From positions 55,164,676 to 55,228,675 of the forward strand of contig OX377205.1 in NCBI GenBank assembly GCA_947396885.1: a stretch of 64,000 nt of DNA, written 5' to 3'. This DNA comes from Heligmosomoides polygyrus polygyrus. Its lineage: Eukaryota; Nematoda; Chromadorea; Rhabditida; Heligmosomidae. A program made the translations under genes and the position numbers. The notes under the pieces are model-generated. The model was not told the origin of the DNA and ran no database searches. It worked only from the letters and a program-made list of their open reading frames with translations. Below, one piece after another: positions 20,278 to 31,949 of this stretch. Within the stretch, counting starts at the first letter, position 1, and every line of letters begins with the position of its first letter.

Positions 20278-22040
20278 TTACGTCGCGAGAGACGTGCTCG
20301 TACGGAAATGCAACTAAATCAAACATCAATTTGCATAACAGAGTAGAAACAAAATAAAAACAAGCATTACGATAATAGAGTAAAACTTTAGCTGATCTAG
20401 CATGATGCAGCCTAATCTAAGAAATAACCTAACCCAAGCTCAAACACAAACCAGAGCAACACAAAACAACAGAACCATCCTGGCCTAAAACACTAAAAGA
20501 ACATCCGACCACTGGTGAACAGAGGTTTTGAAGCACTCTCCTACTTCATCCCAAAACTTTCGTTCCTTGCTGTTAATGATGCTGTTGCCGCAATTAAAAA
20601 AAAAGATATATCCGCAAAATAAAAACAAATTTGCTATAAGTCACTTTGAGACCATGAAATGGAGGCCATTGAAAAACGCCCCAATGAAGCAGCAGAACCA
20701 GGAGCCTTTAGAGCCAACCAGCCACCCGGACATTATAGTCATACGATGCCCTTCAAGAGATAAAGCGATTTCAGAACTCCCTGAGCACGCATCACCGGGC
20801 GGGCTCCGTTTCTCAGGAGCCTCATTATACTGGCACGCACCACGGGTGACGGTCAGGAAGTATCATGTCTATCCGAGCGCACTGAAAAACTGCTGAGCAT
20901 ACAAATGCTCTGTAGGCCAGATACGAAGTAACGTAGGGTAATTGGCTGAAGAATCTAGCTTAACCTTATCAGCTGGAATGTGGAGAAAAATTTGAAAACA
21001 AAAAACTTAATAATACATTAAACAGCGGCCAACGAAAGCAATATCATACCTTTTTTATTTTTTCAGTAAGAGGTCGGCTGCTTCAAAACCTCTTTATGAC
21101 TGAAAAATTGGGAAAATATTGAACAAAGAACAAAAACACAAGCACACAAGCTAGTGGTCAAATTCACAGCTGGGTCTACTCAAACATTGGGCCGTGAAGT
21201 GGACACCTACAACCAATCGAAACTGCCCAGTTAGAAGACATCTGTCAATCCTAAAATGTCTAAGATATTGATTTTCGACAAGGTGGTTCTGAAAACAGAA
21301 ACTTTAGAACAAGCTAGGAGCTGTGGGGGGAGCCTTTCAAGCCATCTCGTGAGTCGCACTACGAAGGAGTTCGTCCATAGACCCTGGTTGAAACGGCCTG
21401 TTTTATGATAAGCCATACTCCACGATCGCCTTCTCCCAAAAGTCTGTTTAAAGATCCAGTACTTCGACGGCCTTAATCGCACCATTCCTTTGATGATTTT
21501 GAAGGCAAAAGCCAGATTCTAAAAGACACGCCGATAGTAGAGGCTGTGCAAGTTGAATTTTTGCAATCTTTCACGATATCCTGGAACGACAAACGGTTCT
21601 TTTTGCTCACTAAAAACACGGCAGTAGAGAATTTTCGTGAAGATCTTTTAGACTTTCTCGATTGCATTGATATCTTTTATACGATGGGGACTCCAAACGG
21701 GGCTACAATACTCCATCACCGATAGTACATACGTTTTATATAACCTTAGCCAAATTTTTTCATCGGCGCAGTGAATATTTCTGAAAAGAAAGTACACCAT
21801 TTTCAGTCCCTTTGCCGCGACCTCATGGATCTGCTGACCCCACTTTAAGTTTTTAAATAAGGCTACACTAAGATCCTTAACATTACCACTTGGGGTCAGT
21901 GGCGTTCCGTCAGGGAAGCAAACTTTCATAGGCTCAGAACTAGGCGAAAAAATATTTCCTTTCCCTATGTTTATAGGGAGCTGCCATTCCTCTGCCCATC
22001 TAACCATCTTAGCCACTGACCTGTTTAAGGCGTTCAACAC
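20222..22040 (-). mobile_element. CR1-like LINE, 5'-truncated, inside the fold-back element
   Basis: A (TTTA)n run at 20222-20280 is the 3' tail of a minus-strand LINE. The other end joins fold-back sequence at 22040. The interrupted host reads CCCAATTT before and ATTTGATGACC after, so about 4 bp (ATTT) is duplicated, although the tail makes the exact length ambiguous. The 21230-20290 stretch would be a long 3' UTR or another unrecognised piece. Confidence 0.8.
21231..22040 (-). pseudogene. CR1-like RT C-terminal remnant
   Basis: Minus-strand frames give 'MVRWAEEWQLPINIGKGNIF', then 'GNVKDLSVALFKNLKWGQQI' and 'LYKTYVLSVMEYCSPVWSP'. This is the palm-to-thumb region after YADD in CR1/jockey elements. 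A frame change near 21660 leads to a separate C-terminal frame at 21485-21231 (KPSKYWIFKQTF.., WLERLPPQLLACSKVSVFR). The YADD box and everything upstream is missing. Confidence 0.75.
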
Positions 22041-22376
22041 ATTTGATGACCTAAAAATCAATAAAGGACAAATGAGCAAATAGCACTAACACATATTTTG
22101 TAGTACAGAACATTGCTTTCAAACGCTGTAAAAACTGCGCAAAAAATTACAAACTTAAGCGGAGAGAACAAGTGCGCATATGGCTACTTTTTCACTTTTT
22201 CACTTTTCACTTCAACGACCTAAAAATTGACAAAATCCATGATGAAAAAAGAAATGCAATAAATATTCTGATAGAGCAAATCATTCTCTTTCGAAAGCTA
22301 TGCAGCGCTATGCAAGCGACACCCGGCGAAGTGCATCGTTGAAAAAAACGGCGGGGACTTATGGGACAACCTAATA

Positions 22377-23116
22377 GAATCGGCTCCTAGATCCGCAAGT
22401 TTGTGAACTAAGGAACGTTATCATAATTTTTATTGAAATCAATGTATCAACGGTGATTGTAGGACAGAATGTGGTGCATCTTGAACATCGAAATTTCCGG
22501 AGCAAAAGTGAGCGCACCAACGCTGACACTGGCGTCCAGCAAGGGAGCCCTTACCACCAGCTTCATATAATTTCTTCAGGGGTTTGCACCGCATTTTTAC
22601 CCTTTAGGAAGTAAAACAAAAAATATGCAAAATGTTTTCTTTGATTGTCCATTTTCAACTTAATTTATCACCGACTTGCTTTTCTAATTAAGCTTAGTTT
22701 TTGAAAGAAAATAGACTAAAATCTATCATAGCATACAATTATGTAAGCCACGCAGTCACTACTACATAAAAATATACAGTTCCCGCCATATACAGGGTTC
22801 TGCAACAACTATTCTTGCTTTCGTTACTGGAAAGGATATCGATTTTTTAACCCACGTGTTAACCATTCTTTAGTGAACTCCTTCTAGCATATTCCTTACA
22901 GTTTTTAGAAATATAGGTTCTTTTTGCAGAGAATGGTGGATGCGCCTTTAAAAAGAGCCCAAATGCTAGCCCTTTCCAAATTGGGACCCGCAACTCCGAA
23001 AATTTCTAAAATTCTGATGTGATCAATCGCGCGATGGCTCGTGTGACCAGCAGTCCAAGATCTACCCAGGATTCGATACCCGGTGAGCGTTGCTATGAAG
23101 AGGCTGAAGAAGAGTG
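22377..23116. other. No recognised feature
   Basis: AT-rich single-copy-looking sequence with short poly-T and poly-A runs. I find no credible open frame. Confidence 0.5.
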
Positions 23117-23119
23117 TTA

Positions 23120-23427
23120 GGCCCCTGTTATACTCCCGCGGGAGCTTCCGCGGGACGTCCGCGGACGGTCGTCGTCCCGGGGCGGCTAGCGTCGCATCGG
23201 AGCGCGTTTCCCGCGCCGAACTCCGCGGGACGACAGCCAGGGCAGCCGTCCGCGGTGCAGTGCACCGCGGACGGTTGCCTTCCCGTGGGCGGGAAGTATA
23301 ACACCCCTCTCGTCGTCTGTCGACGGCGCTCCGCGGGCGTGGCGGGCCGTGACGAGTGGCTCGGCGCGGGGTCCCGACGCGATTTCCGCCCATCCGCGGA
23401 AGCTCCCGCGGGAGTATAACAGGGGCC
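23120..23427. mobile_element. GC-rich MITE, PIF/Harbinger-like, copy 1
   Basis: The inverted ends are GGCCCCTGTTATACTCCCGC and continue through GGGAGCTTCCGCGG. TTA trinucleotides flank the element at 23117-23119 and 23428-23430. A 3-bp TTA duplication is typical of PIF/Harbinger. The interior is strongly GC-rich and contains further inverted motifs (CCGCGGACGG, TGCAGTGCACCGCGGAC). It has no coding capacity; open frames across it are by-products of its base composition. Confidence 0.8.
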
Positions 23428-23430
23428 TTA

Positions 23431-23620
23431 GAGTGCGAGTTACAGTCCAATGAAAAGCATAAATAAATTTGCAAAAGACCTTCACGCCTCCCACACCACC
23501 ACGCAAAGACAGGACACAAACAACTTGCACCTTCGGCCGTACAAATAGCTAAAAAAAAGGTAGGGGCTCAGCAACACGCAGGTGTCGTTCAGGACGAAAA
23601 ATTTATCCTCGAGTATCTCT
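23431..23620. other. No recognised feature
   Basis: Short spacer between the GC-rich MITE and the LINE fragment. Confidence 0.4.
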
Positions 23621-23631
23621 CCACAGTGTTT

Positions 23632-24137
23632 TTTATTTAATTATTTATTTATTTATACTCTTACATCGCAACGATACAAAGATACGCGAGTCTTTCTTGC
23701 GAAGAGGTCAGCAGATTTCTTGGTTGCATCATTCACCATCCATTCCCAGTCGATCACATCTTTTGCCTTTCGTCCTCGATATCGTGCTATATCGTCGAGC
23801 CATCGTGTCCTCGGCCTCCCCGTACTTCTTTTTCCAGACGGCAGCCACTTTGTCGCTTCTCGAGCCCAGGAGGTGCACGTATTCAGTGACAATTTATGGG
23901 CGTATATCCATTTATGCCTCAGTGCGGATATTATCCAGTCCTTCAAGCCAGATCTTCTTCTTATCTCTTTCGCTTTTATTTTGTCAGCCAGGCGAATACC
24001 GAATATAGCGCGCTCTAGACGTCGCTGAGCTGACTGCAAACTGATGGCCATTTCTTTAGTCCAGGCCCATGACTCGCATCCGTATATTACCGCTGGAAGG
24101 ATGCAAGTGTTGATGAACTTTCTTTTAAGGGAAATCG
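23632..24137 (-). mobile_element. 5'-truncated LINE 3' end with 11-bp target duplication
   Basis: CCACAGTGTTT occurs at 23621-23631 and again at 24138-24148. Between them is a minus-strand LINE 3' end with a (TTTA)-type tail at its low-coordinate edge. The truncation and the duplication show one complete target-primed insertion of 506 bp. Confidence 0.9.
23653..24137 (-). pseudogene. LINE RT C-terminal domain fragment
   Basis: The open frame (minus strand, about 160 residues) begins inside the thumb at KRKFINTCILPAVIYG and includes ESWAWTKEM, the RRLERAIFGI block and the C-terminal GRPRTRWLDDIARY block typical of nematode RTE-like proteins. It lacks endonuclease and polymerase domains because of 5' truncation. 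No stops interrupt it, so the insertion is probably young. Confidence 0.85.
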
Positions 24138-24165
24138 CCACAGTGTTTGAGCAGAGGAACTTTCT

Positions 24166-25253
24166 ATGTTTGTAGAATATTTCACGGCCAGCATGTATGC
24201 GTCTCCGAACTTCTTTCAGTTGATTTCTTGGTGTTGTGGTTCAGTCTTCCTCGAGCAGTCACAGAGAGCGGTCGACTCTCACCACACTCCGTCGACCTCA
24301 CCCGAGTCTTGCTGGCCGTTTGAAGATAAGAAGACCCAGTCCAATACGCAGTTGCCGAGCGTGGGCTGTATGGCAAGAACATCAGCAGATTTTCTCCCCA
24401 TCTGCACTCTCAATGTAAGGTCGATCTCAACTGAGGTGCGTTTCACTGATTTCGAATCTGCAATGGAAGCGCTGAAGTTTGATGTAGTGGGACTATCTGA
24501 AACGAGGATATCGGGCTCTAGCCGAATAGATCTGCAAAGCGGCTTTTCAATATATAACAGTGGAAATTCGGAGAGAGGAAAAAGTGGAGTTGGTTTCTAC
24601 TTGAGATCGTCTCTGAACAGTCTCGGCAAATGTATTTTTCACTCGGATCGCATTACTGAGCTGATACTGAAACCCTCAAGTAGAAATATTTTACGAATCA
24701 TCCAAGTGCACGCCCCTCACTCTGGTTATGATGACAAACATTACGAAGAGTTTCTGGATATTCTGACAAACGTTATTGATAGGCGTACGAATGCCCAAAT
24801 AATCGTACTTGGTGATTTCAATGCCTCACCGGGAGCTCGCGAAGGGCAAGAGCGCTATATAGGCATGCTTCGGATAAGAAAAACGCTCGGGGACGCATGC
24901 TAGCCGAATTCTGCGAAGAACAGCGGTTATTTCTGGCGAACTCTTTTTCCAAAAAGAAAGCTAAGCTCAGATGGACATGGAGGAGCAGCGCGCTCGGACT
25001 TGAAAAAGAAATAGACCATGTTCTGGTTAGTAGCATGCAGGGTGTGAAAGATGTCGCTGTCCTGAGCTCCATAAATGCTGGAAGCGACCACCGATTGGAG
25101 CGTTGTACACTACGTCTAAGACAAACAAGGAGAATCACAAGACCGTACAGAGGCACCCGAATCGTTGACAATAAGCTGCTTAGAAATTGTGCACAGAACC
25201 TCCTTGAAACAATGCCCCGTCCGGAGATTCAGTTGAAGATTACGCAAAATTGA
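24166..25253 (+). pseudogene. LINE endonuclease, one frameshift
   Basis: From about ATG 24370 the frame gives 'CTLNVRSIS', then 'FDVVGLSETRISGSSRIDL' with the catalytic glutamate, 'VHAPHSGYDD' and 'IVLGDFNASPGARE'. The frame is lost near 24880-24900 and continues at 24897-25253 with RWTWRSSALGLEKEIDHVL and the GSDHRLE motif that contains the final catalytic histidine. This is an APE-type endonuclease of an RTE-like LINE. The 200 bases before 24370 may be its 5' leader. Confidence 0.85.
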
Positions 25254-26737
25254 AGCACATCATAAATACTGCAACTGATCAAGTGACCCACTTTGAACCA
25301 CTTCCTCCCCGAATTTCGGAACACACGCGTCAACTTTTACAGTTCCGTCGTAACCTGAAGTTTGGAAGAAATACTGATCTGCAGAATATCGAATACGTTG
25401 AAACGTGTAAGCTTGTTCGAAAATCACTCACAGAAGATCTTCGGCAACGTCATCTTGCGATTCTCACCAAAGCTTTACAGACGAACAAACTCAGAATCGG
25501 ACGCCAACACCTCAAATACTCCCGCAGGACTTTGCCTATTCTCCGACACAGGCCTCTCCCCTTTACCCAGCCCACTTCCCCAAGCCTTCGTCGATCCCTG
25601 TCCACTTCCTCCTTGAATCCTGCAGACCCAATAGAAGAGACAGTCATGGCTGTGGAATCATTCTATAATGACCTCTATCGCTCCTCATATGGACCTCAGC
25701 TCCCGCCTGCAGACCCAATCGACTTACGACTGACCGTCGCCAAAGTTGAGGAAGCAATGAAAACGAGAAAATCAAGATCTGCTCCTGGTTCTGATAAGAT
25801 TCAATCCTTCGCCCTCCGACCACTTGCAAGAACTATTTCTTCACCGGTCTGTCAGTTGCTCAACACTATGATAGCAACAAAAATCATTCCAGAAGAACTT
25901 ACATTTGCTGATCCTGTTGTACAAAAATGGAGATCCGACGGATGTTGCCAACACCGACCTATTTCCCTTCTGTCCACTATATATAAGATCCTCACGAAAG
26001 TGCTTAGTAACAGCTTGGAAAAACTTGTTGAAGCTCGTGCTATACTTCCATCAGAGCAGGCAGGTTTTCGAAAAAAGTTTTCCACAGTTGATCACATTCA
26101 AACACTGAACGAAATCATTGAAAAAACACGTGAATTCAACGTCTCAGCTTGTGTTATGTTCATCGACTTCAAAAAAGCTTTCGACAGCGTAGAGTTCCCG
26201 GCAATATGGTGTGCTCTTCATTTCTTCGGTATTGATAATAATATCATCAAGGTAATTCAACTGCTTTATGCCAATGGAAGTGCGATGATAAAAGATGGAG
26301 ATCGTCTGGCGAAATTGGATATACAACGCGGAGTTCGTCAAGGTGACACGCTTTCCCCACTCCTCTTCGTACTTACTCTGCAATACGCACTGAATAATGT
26401 CAACTTTTCCAACAGAGGTGTTCAAGTAAATGGCAAGCTTCTATCCTACATGGCTTATGCCGACGATATAGTCCTGCTAGCGCGCTCCAGTGAGGAACTA
26501 CAAACGATGGGTGCCGACTTGATGATGGAATCTCAAAAAGTGGGACTGAGTATAAATTTAAAGAAGACCAATTGGATGCAAATTTGGAGCTGCAGCCACT
26601 CTGCGATCAACAGTGAAGAACGAGTGGAATTGAATGGCGACACAATACAGCGCGTCAATGAGTATGTGTATCTCGCACAGTGTTCTTTAATGAGAAATTA
26701 TTTACCGTTATGCAGACATACAGCAATCAAAACATGA
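25250..26737 (+). pseudogene. LINE reverse transcriptase, 3'-truncated
   Basis: This 495-codon frame overlaps the endonuclease end in another phase. It contains 'QHRPISLLSTIYKILTKVL', 'EQAGFRKKFSTVDHIQTLNE', motif A 'MFIDFKKAFDSVEF', 'RQGDTLSPLLF' and YADD in 'SYMAYADDIVLLA'. All polymerase aspartates are kept. It stops within the thumb right after NEYVYLA, and no C-terminal GRPxxRW block follows in 26740-27500, so the 3' third is deleted. The C-terminal fragment at 23653-24137 belongs to a separate insertion. Confidence 0.85.
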
Positions 26738-26739
26738 GG

Positions 26740-28155
26740 ATACTTGCACACAGATCTAAGGAAGCCGACTGCGTTGGAAGGGTGGTCTCACGTAACATCC
26801 AACCAACCTCAGTGACCGGCAGGTTTGTCGGTAACCGGTCGCACACCATTGGTTTTCGTCGAAAATGAGTAAAAATACCTGGAGGGAATTCTGGGAAAAC
26901 TACCTGGAGGGTATTATGATGAAGCATCTCCTTCCTTGGGCTCATTCCTGCTAAGCGGAATGGACGTTCCAGCAAGGCAGCACTACGGCACACAAGGTGA
27001 AAAGGACCCAGGACTGGTAATGACTCCATCTACCCAATTTCATACCTGCAGGGTAATGGCCAGCAAATTCCCTAAATCTCATCGTAACGGATTACAGTGT
27101 ATAAGCCATTTTGAAGAAAAAATCCTGCTCTATACGACACAGGAGCGTGGAAAGTCTGAGGTCCTCCTTGAAGAAAGCCTGGGACGTGACTCCTCAAGAA
27201 GTTCTGTGACTCGCTGTGGACAGCTACTCCGACAGTTTGAAGGCCCTTGTAAAGGCAAAATAAGGTCATATTGTATGATTCTGATTTTTTTGGCAGTTGG
27301 TCGAAAAGGGATTAGCAAACTGTGTGTTTCAGATTGTGTTTGTTTTGATCTTCTTGATCAGAGTTGCGCGGCAATGTTTTTGTTGCAAGACTTATGGACC
27401 ATCTTGTTGTATGAGAAAAAACGACATTGGTTATTGAACAACCCAAAAAATGGCCTCGTCCGCGTTAAAGTTCTCATCAATAGCTTGCATGCAATCATTC
27501 AACATCGATGTCAAGGATCCGGTGATCTACCGGTTTGAAGTACATGTCGTTCATTGGAAATTAGCGAATTTGAATCAAGGTTCGACATAAGAGCGAATTC
27601 CTGATTTTTCATGCTCTCTGGCAAAAACCGAGGCAGTACTAATAGTGCGGTATTATTTGAAAGAAAGCTAAGGCGCTTTCTTAGGGATCGGACACTTACA
27701 GAGAAAAATAGGATAGGTACGTCGGCTTGCATGTAGCTAGCCCAAAATGTTAGATCTCTCATCTTGAAACCTCTGCATTGTTGTGAAACTTTTGTGTTTT
27801 TAAGCTCTTCCGCGCCACGAGGTTTTTAGGTGGAATGTTTATCGACTTGACCTTTTGCCCATCTCATCGCCTTCAGAGACACTTTGATGTTCTATCACTA
27901 CACCCTACCTGACCTTTCTTCCGATTTGAACCGATCTCCGACTCAAAGCCAGAAACACAGCGCGAAAAATCAAATGTCGAAGATAAACTCATACAATACT
28001 CCACGGACCAATAGTAGCGATTGAGCTATTAACTAGTGTCAGTAGGGACAATTAGCAAATGAATTATACCGTGCCATCATATTTATGGTATTGAGAACAA
28101 TATGTCGCTTTTGACCATTTTCGCCGGTCGCAGTGCAGCGCAAATGAGACGATAT
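26740..28155. other. No recognised feature; one 200-codon open frame
   Basis: The plus frame at 26936-27538 is open for 200 codons but lacks motifs, repeats or plausible composition, and I do not recognise it. A direct-repeat theme (TACCTGGAGGG at 26876 and 26902) is the only local structure. Confidence 0.35.
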
Positions 28156-28159
28156 TACA

Positions 28160-30636
28160 GTACCGCGCATATGCTTTGGTCGTTCGCCGATAAGAACGCT
28201 TTCGAGCGTTCCAAAGCGGCTTTTTAAATAACATTTTTCAAAATCAAGTACTTGTGAAAATAAACACATGTTTGAGTTCAGCAGCACTAATTTTATCTTT
28301 TGGCGTATAAATCTCAGTGGAGTTGAACAATGCATATAGGCCCGACAGAATCAATCGAGGGGGCGCCACAACCTGTAGAGCGAACGAGCGACATCTTGTA
28401 GAGTGAGCTTTTGAAGAGTTTCATCAGAAATATCTAGCCGCCCTTCTCAGAAATTGATTCAAAACAGTCCAGCTTGGCTTTGGAGTGTGCCTGGACAATG
28501 CATACAGAATCGAACCTACCAATCGAGTGGGCTCGACCGCTCGCAAATTGCACGCGCAGGCGTGTTCGGAGCGCGATAACTTTGTCAGTTGAGAACCTTT
28601 CCAGCTGCAGCTTGTGCGTTTTGTAGGCAGTACAAAAAAAGGCGCGCTAAAACGCAGCAACGTAGCTTATGATTGTGCAAAGCTACAGCGGTGCGAAAAC
28701 GCAGGTCAGCTTTTTGTGACACGATTTTTTTCCGATTTCAGTCGATCATTGTGGAACACGCGATGAGCTAACGGCCTACGAATGCGTAGGCGAGCAGGTC
28801 AGTTAAGGCAATTTACGTCAAAGTGCCCACAACTTCTCAACTACCTAACGTGGTTAGATCACCAGCTGCTATTTTAGGCGGGCGGACTTAGCGGTTGAAG
28901 TTTTCTGCGCTCTTACTCACCCACATTTGAGTTTTCGACACTCACAATAACATAACTCTGTTTAGTACGAAAAGCTCTATCGAATTGTGCCACTCTCGAC
29001 CAATTTCAGAAAAATCGATTTTTTGAAAATTTCCCATCGAAGACGTGGGCGCCCTAATCCGACCCTGCGCGGACCATAACGTCACGAAAATCGATATTTT
29101 CAAAATTAACCAAATTTCCTCGTCCAAAATCATCTAGGGGGTTATTTTGGGTGCTGATTACAAATCCGACGTCCGTTTTTCAAAATTCCGCCGATGTTGG
29201 TAGCTTTTGGATTTTCTGGATAGCTGAGGGTGGTCGGGTCAGGATCACCGATTTTGCTCAAACTTCGTCTTAGAGCAGGGGTCATTCGGGGTGCCGAACA
29301 TGATGCCGAAGTCCATTTGACCGATTATGGTAGAAGACCACCCGTGTCGATAACTGAGGATGGTCGGTGATCCTGACCCGACCGGCTTCAAACGGCAGCC
29401 ATCGAAATCTGCGGTGTTTTCAGAAACGGACGTGTAATTCGTAATCAGCGCTCCAGATAACCCCCTAGATGGATTTGGACGAAGAAATTTGGCCATTTTC
29501 GAAAATATCGATTTTCTATGACGTCATCGTCTGCGCAGCCTCGGCCTGGGACGCCCACGCCTTCGATGGGAAATTGTCAATAAATCGATTCTTCTGGAAC
29601 TGGTCGATATTAATACCGTTCGATATAGCTTTTCGCGCTTTTCGTACCTTAGCGCTATCTGCCATTTTAAAGCGGTAAGGGGGCAGCGGTAATGTTTCTT
29701 CCGCCGCTACTCCCCCACACTTCAGTTTTTGACACTCGAAATAACACCATCCTGTTGGCGGAACAAGCGTCAACGCTGCCGTCCGCCGCTCTAAAATGGC
29801 AGATAGTGCTAAGGTAGTCTAGGCAGCTGGAAAGTTGTGAGCACGTCACCGTAAAGTAATTAACTAGTCTGCTTTCCTAAGCATTCGTAGGCCGTTAGCT
29901 CGCCGCGTCTTCCCGTAGCTCGACCGAAATCGAAAAAAATTGGATCGCGCAAGCCTCACCTGCATTTTCACACCACTGTAACTCGGGCTATTCACGAGCT
30001 AAGCCGTTGTGTCCTAGTGTGCTTTAGCAACCTTGTGCTGCTTACAAAACCTTCGAGCTGCAGCAGGAAAGCTTCGCAATTGATAAGGTTATCGCGCTTC
30101 GAACACGCCCGCGCATGCAATTTGCGAGCGGTCGAGCCCACTCGATTGATAGGCTCGATTCTATATGCATTGCTCACTGCGCACTCCAAAGGCAAGCTGG
30201 ATAGTCTAGAGCAATTCCTGAGTAGGGCGCCGGGGAATTTCTGATAAAACTCACCAAACGCTCACTCTACAAGCTGTCGCGCCCACTCGATTGATAGGTT
30301 CGATTCTATATGCATTGTTCACGGCGCACTCCGAAGGCAAGCTGACAGTATTGGAGCAATTCCTGAGTAGGACGGCTGAAAAGTTCCGATAAAACTCCCC
30401 AAACGCTCACTCTACAAACTGTCGCTCGTTCGCTCTACAGGTTGTCATGCCCACTCGATTGATTCTGTCGGGCCTATATGCATTGTTCAACTCCACTGAG
30501 GTTTACACGCCAAAATGTAGAGGTAGACCTGTTGAGCTCTAGTATATGCTTCTTTTCATAAGCACTTAATTTTTAGAAAAGTTATTTTAAAAAGCCGCTT
30601 TAGAATTAACAAAAGCGTTCTTTTCGGCAGCTAACT
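28160..30636. mobile_element. Giant fold-back element family B, copy 1
   Basis: The two halves are inverted copies of each other over more than 1.1 kb per arm, with the axis near 29310. Paired blocks include GGGTCAGGATCACCGATTTT near 29238 against the inverted GGTCGGTGATCCTGACCC near 29365. CGCGCAGGCGTGTTCGGAGC at 28551 is an inverse of the region near 30100, and CCTATATGCATTGTTCAACT near 30471 is an inverse of 28325-28345. No transposase frame is seen. Sequence of the same arm (GCATATGCGCGG) resumes at about 31811, after the family A element, so the right arm is interrupted. Confidence 0.8.
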
Positions 30637-30820
30637 AACAAGGAAAGGATGCCAACTCATAGTGAGCTTTTGCGATGCTATTTTGGCAGGATGTAGGGAC
30701 CTGTTAGTGGGGTCCAGAACCACAGTCAGATTTTGCTGAATGCTTCTTTAAAGACCTGAAAAGGAGGTCTGAAAACGTGCGCGCAACTATTGTCAACCCC
30801 TACGATGCCCAACTAAATGT

Positions 30821-30897
30821 GCCTCGGTGGCTCAGCTGGTAACACAGCCGCCTCATAGAGCACGCCGGCGTGGTTTTAAGTTCCACTTCGAGTACTG
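30821..30897 (+). repeat. tRNA-derived head in left arm of family A
   Basis: GCCTCGGTGGCTCAGCTGGT looks like the 5' half of a tRNA with a good A box (TGGCTCAGCTGG). A degenerate B box (GGTTTTAAGTTCC) follows 50 bp later. The acceptor strands do not pair. SINE-like origin is likely. Confidence 0.55.
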
Positions 30898-31030
30898 CCG
30901 AAATTTTTGCACATATTAGTTTGTTGTTATTACGCTACCCCTTGCTCACAGGAATCAATTTTAGACCACCAATGCTTACAACAAACCAAGGCTTTCTATT
31001 TGCGCCTTCATATGTGCTAGTTTTTCAGCT

Positions 31031-31258
31031 ATGCATATCCGTACCACCACCATATCATACCGTATCACCAACGATACCTTAACTGCACACAACTACGCTC
31101 ATCTTACGGTTGAATATTATGAAACCGGGCCATATCGGTACATAAGTACACTAAAAATGTCGTTATCACCTGAACATGTCGTGGCCGATTGCGCGTTAAA
31201 CGATGAAGAGGGGTTAGTACTTCCCAGGGAGAAGATTGTTCCTCACTGGCTTCTGTAA
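31031..31258 (+). other. Open frame in the family A loop, unrecognised
   Basis: The frame encodes 75 residues starting MHIRTTTISYR and lies in the loop between the inverted arms. About 56 codons recur as an open frame in copy 2 (minus strand, 37425-37259). Of nine base differences I counted between the copies, six change the residue, so constraint is not evident. It could be a captured exon or chance. Confidence 0.3.
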
Positions 31259-31549
31259 GATGCGGTTGGTGTGACAAACGCTTGTGTTTTACTTGTTTCA
31301 TAGTTTTGTACCAAACTGTTGACTGCAAGGAAAATAATAAATATAAGACTTGTAATTTAGTTATGTGTAGGACTTTTTATTTGCAGAGAAGTGATATGGT
31401 ACAGATAGTTGCATAGTTGAGAAGCTAGCACATATGAAGGCGCATGTAGAGAGGCTTGGATTGTTCTAAGAATTGGCGGTCTAAAATTGACTCCTGTGAT
31501 CATAAGAAGTGTAATAACAACAAACTTATTCGTGCAAAAATGATGTCAG

Positions 31550-31626
31550 CACTCGGCCTCGAACTGAAAACCCCGCCAGTATGCTCCTATAAGGCCGCAG
31601 TGTTACCTGCTGTGCCACCGAAGCAC
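31550..31626 (-). repeat. tRNA-derived head in right arm of family A
   Basis: This is the inverted partner of the block at 30821, with A box TGGCACAGCAGG and a relaxed B box (GGTTTTCAGTTCGAGG) on the minus strand. Confidence 0.5.
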
Positions 31627-31949
31627 ATTTCGTTGGGTGTCGTGGGGGTTGATAATAGTTGCGCGCACGTTTTCAGGCCTCCTTTTCAGGTCTTTAAAAA
31701 AGCGTTCAGCAAAAACTAACTGTGGTTCTGGACTCCACTCGCAGGGCCCTAGATCCCGCCAAAATAGCATCGCAAAAGCTCACCATGAGTTGGGAACCTT
31801 TCCTCGTAAGGCATATGCGCGGTGCTGCACTTGATAAGTTCTCATTCCGATTGTTCATTGATGATTTTCTGGTTCAAATCGGTTCGAGCGCATAGGTAAA
31901 ATCTATGTTTTCTATGTCAAGATTTTGCGACCAACATCATAATCGTTCC

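Larger units (their letters stand above)
19509..22374. mobile_element. Mariner-type fold-back element, copy 2, split by a CR1
   Basis: The ends are TTAGGTTGTCCCATAAGT and its exact inverse, flanked by TA at 19507-19508 and 22375-22376. Without the internal LINE (20222-22040) the element is about 1.05 kb and aligns with copy 1 at 1277-2339 along its whole length, with two arms pairing through most of the element. This copy has the better-preserved ends. Confidence 0.9.
30639..31808. mobile_element. Fold-back element family A, copy 1, nested in family B
   Basis: The outer parts are inverted: GTGAGCTTTTGCGATGCTAT at 30661 pairs with its inverse near 31755-31775. Pairing continues to about 31030 and 31410, around a central loop of roughly 350 bp. 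Each arm holds a tRNA-derived block. Family B arm sequence lies on both sides (ending near 30636, resuming near 31811), so this element was inserted into it. Copy 2 is at 33868-37805. Confidence 0.8.

Noticed and set aside
22905..23519. A 204-codon minus-strand open frame
   Set aside because: It spans the GC-rich palindromic MITE and reads much the same from both strands, as expected for a palindrome.
23632..26737. A single LINE with a twin-priming 5' inversion (3' part on minus, 5' part on plus, joined head-to-head)
   Set aside because: The domain order fits twin priming, but CCACAGTGTTT at 23621-23631 and 24138-24148 closes the minus-strand piece as its own insertion.
26936..27538. A 200-codon open frame as a gene
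   Set aside because: No motif, no splice context and unconvincing composition. It is listed only as part of an unassigned stretch.
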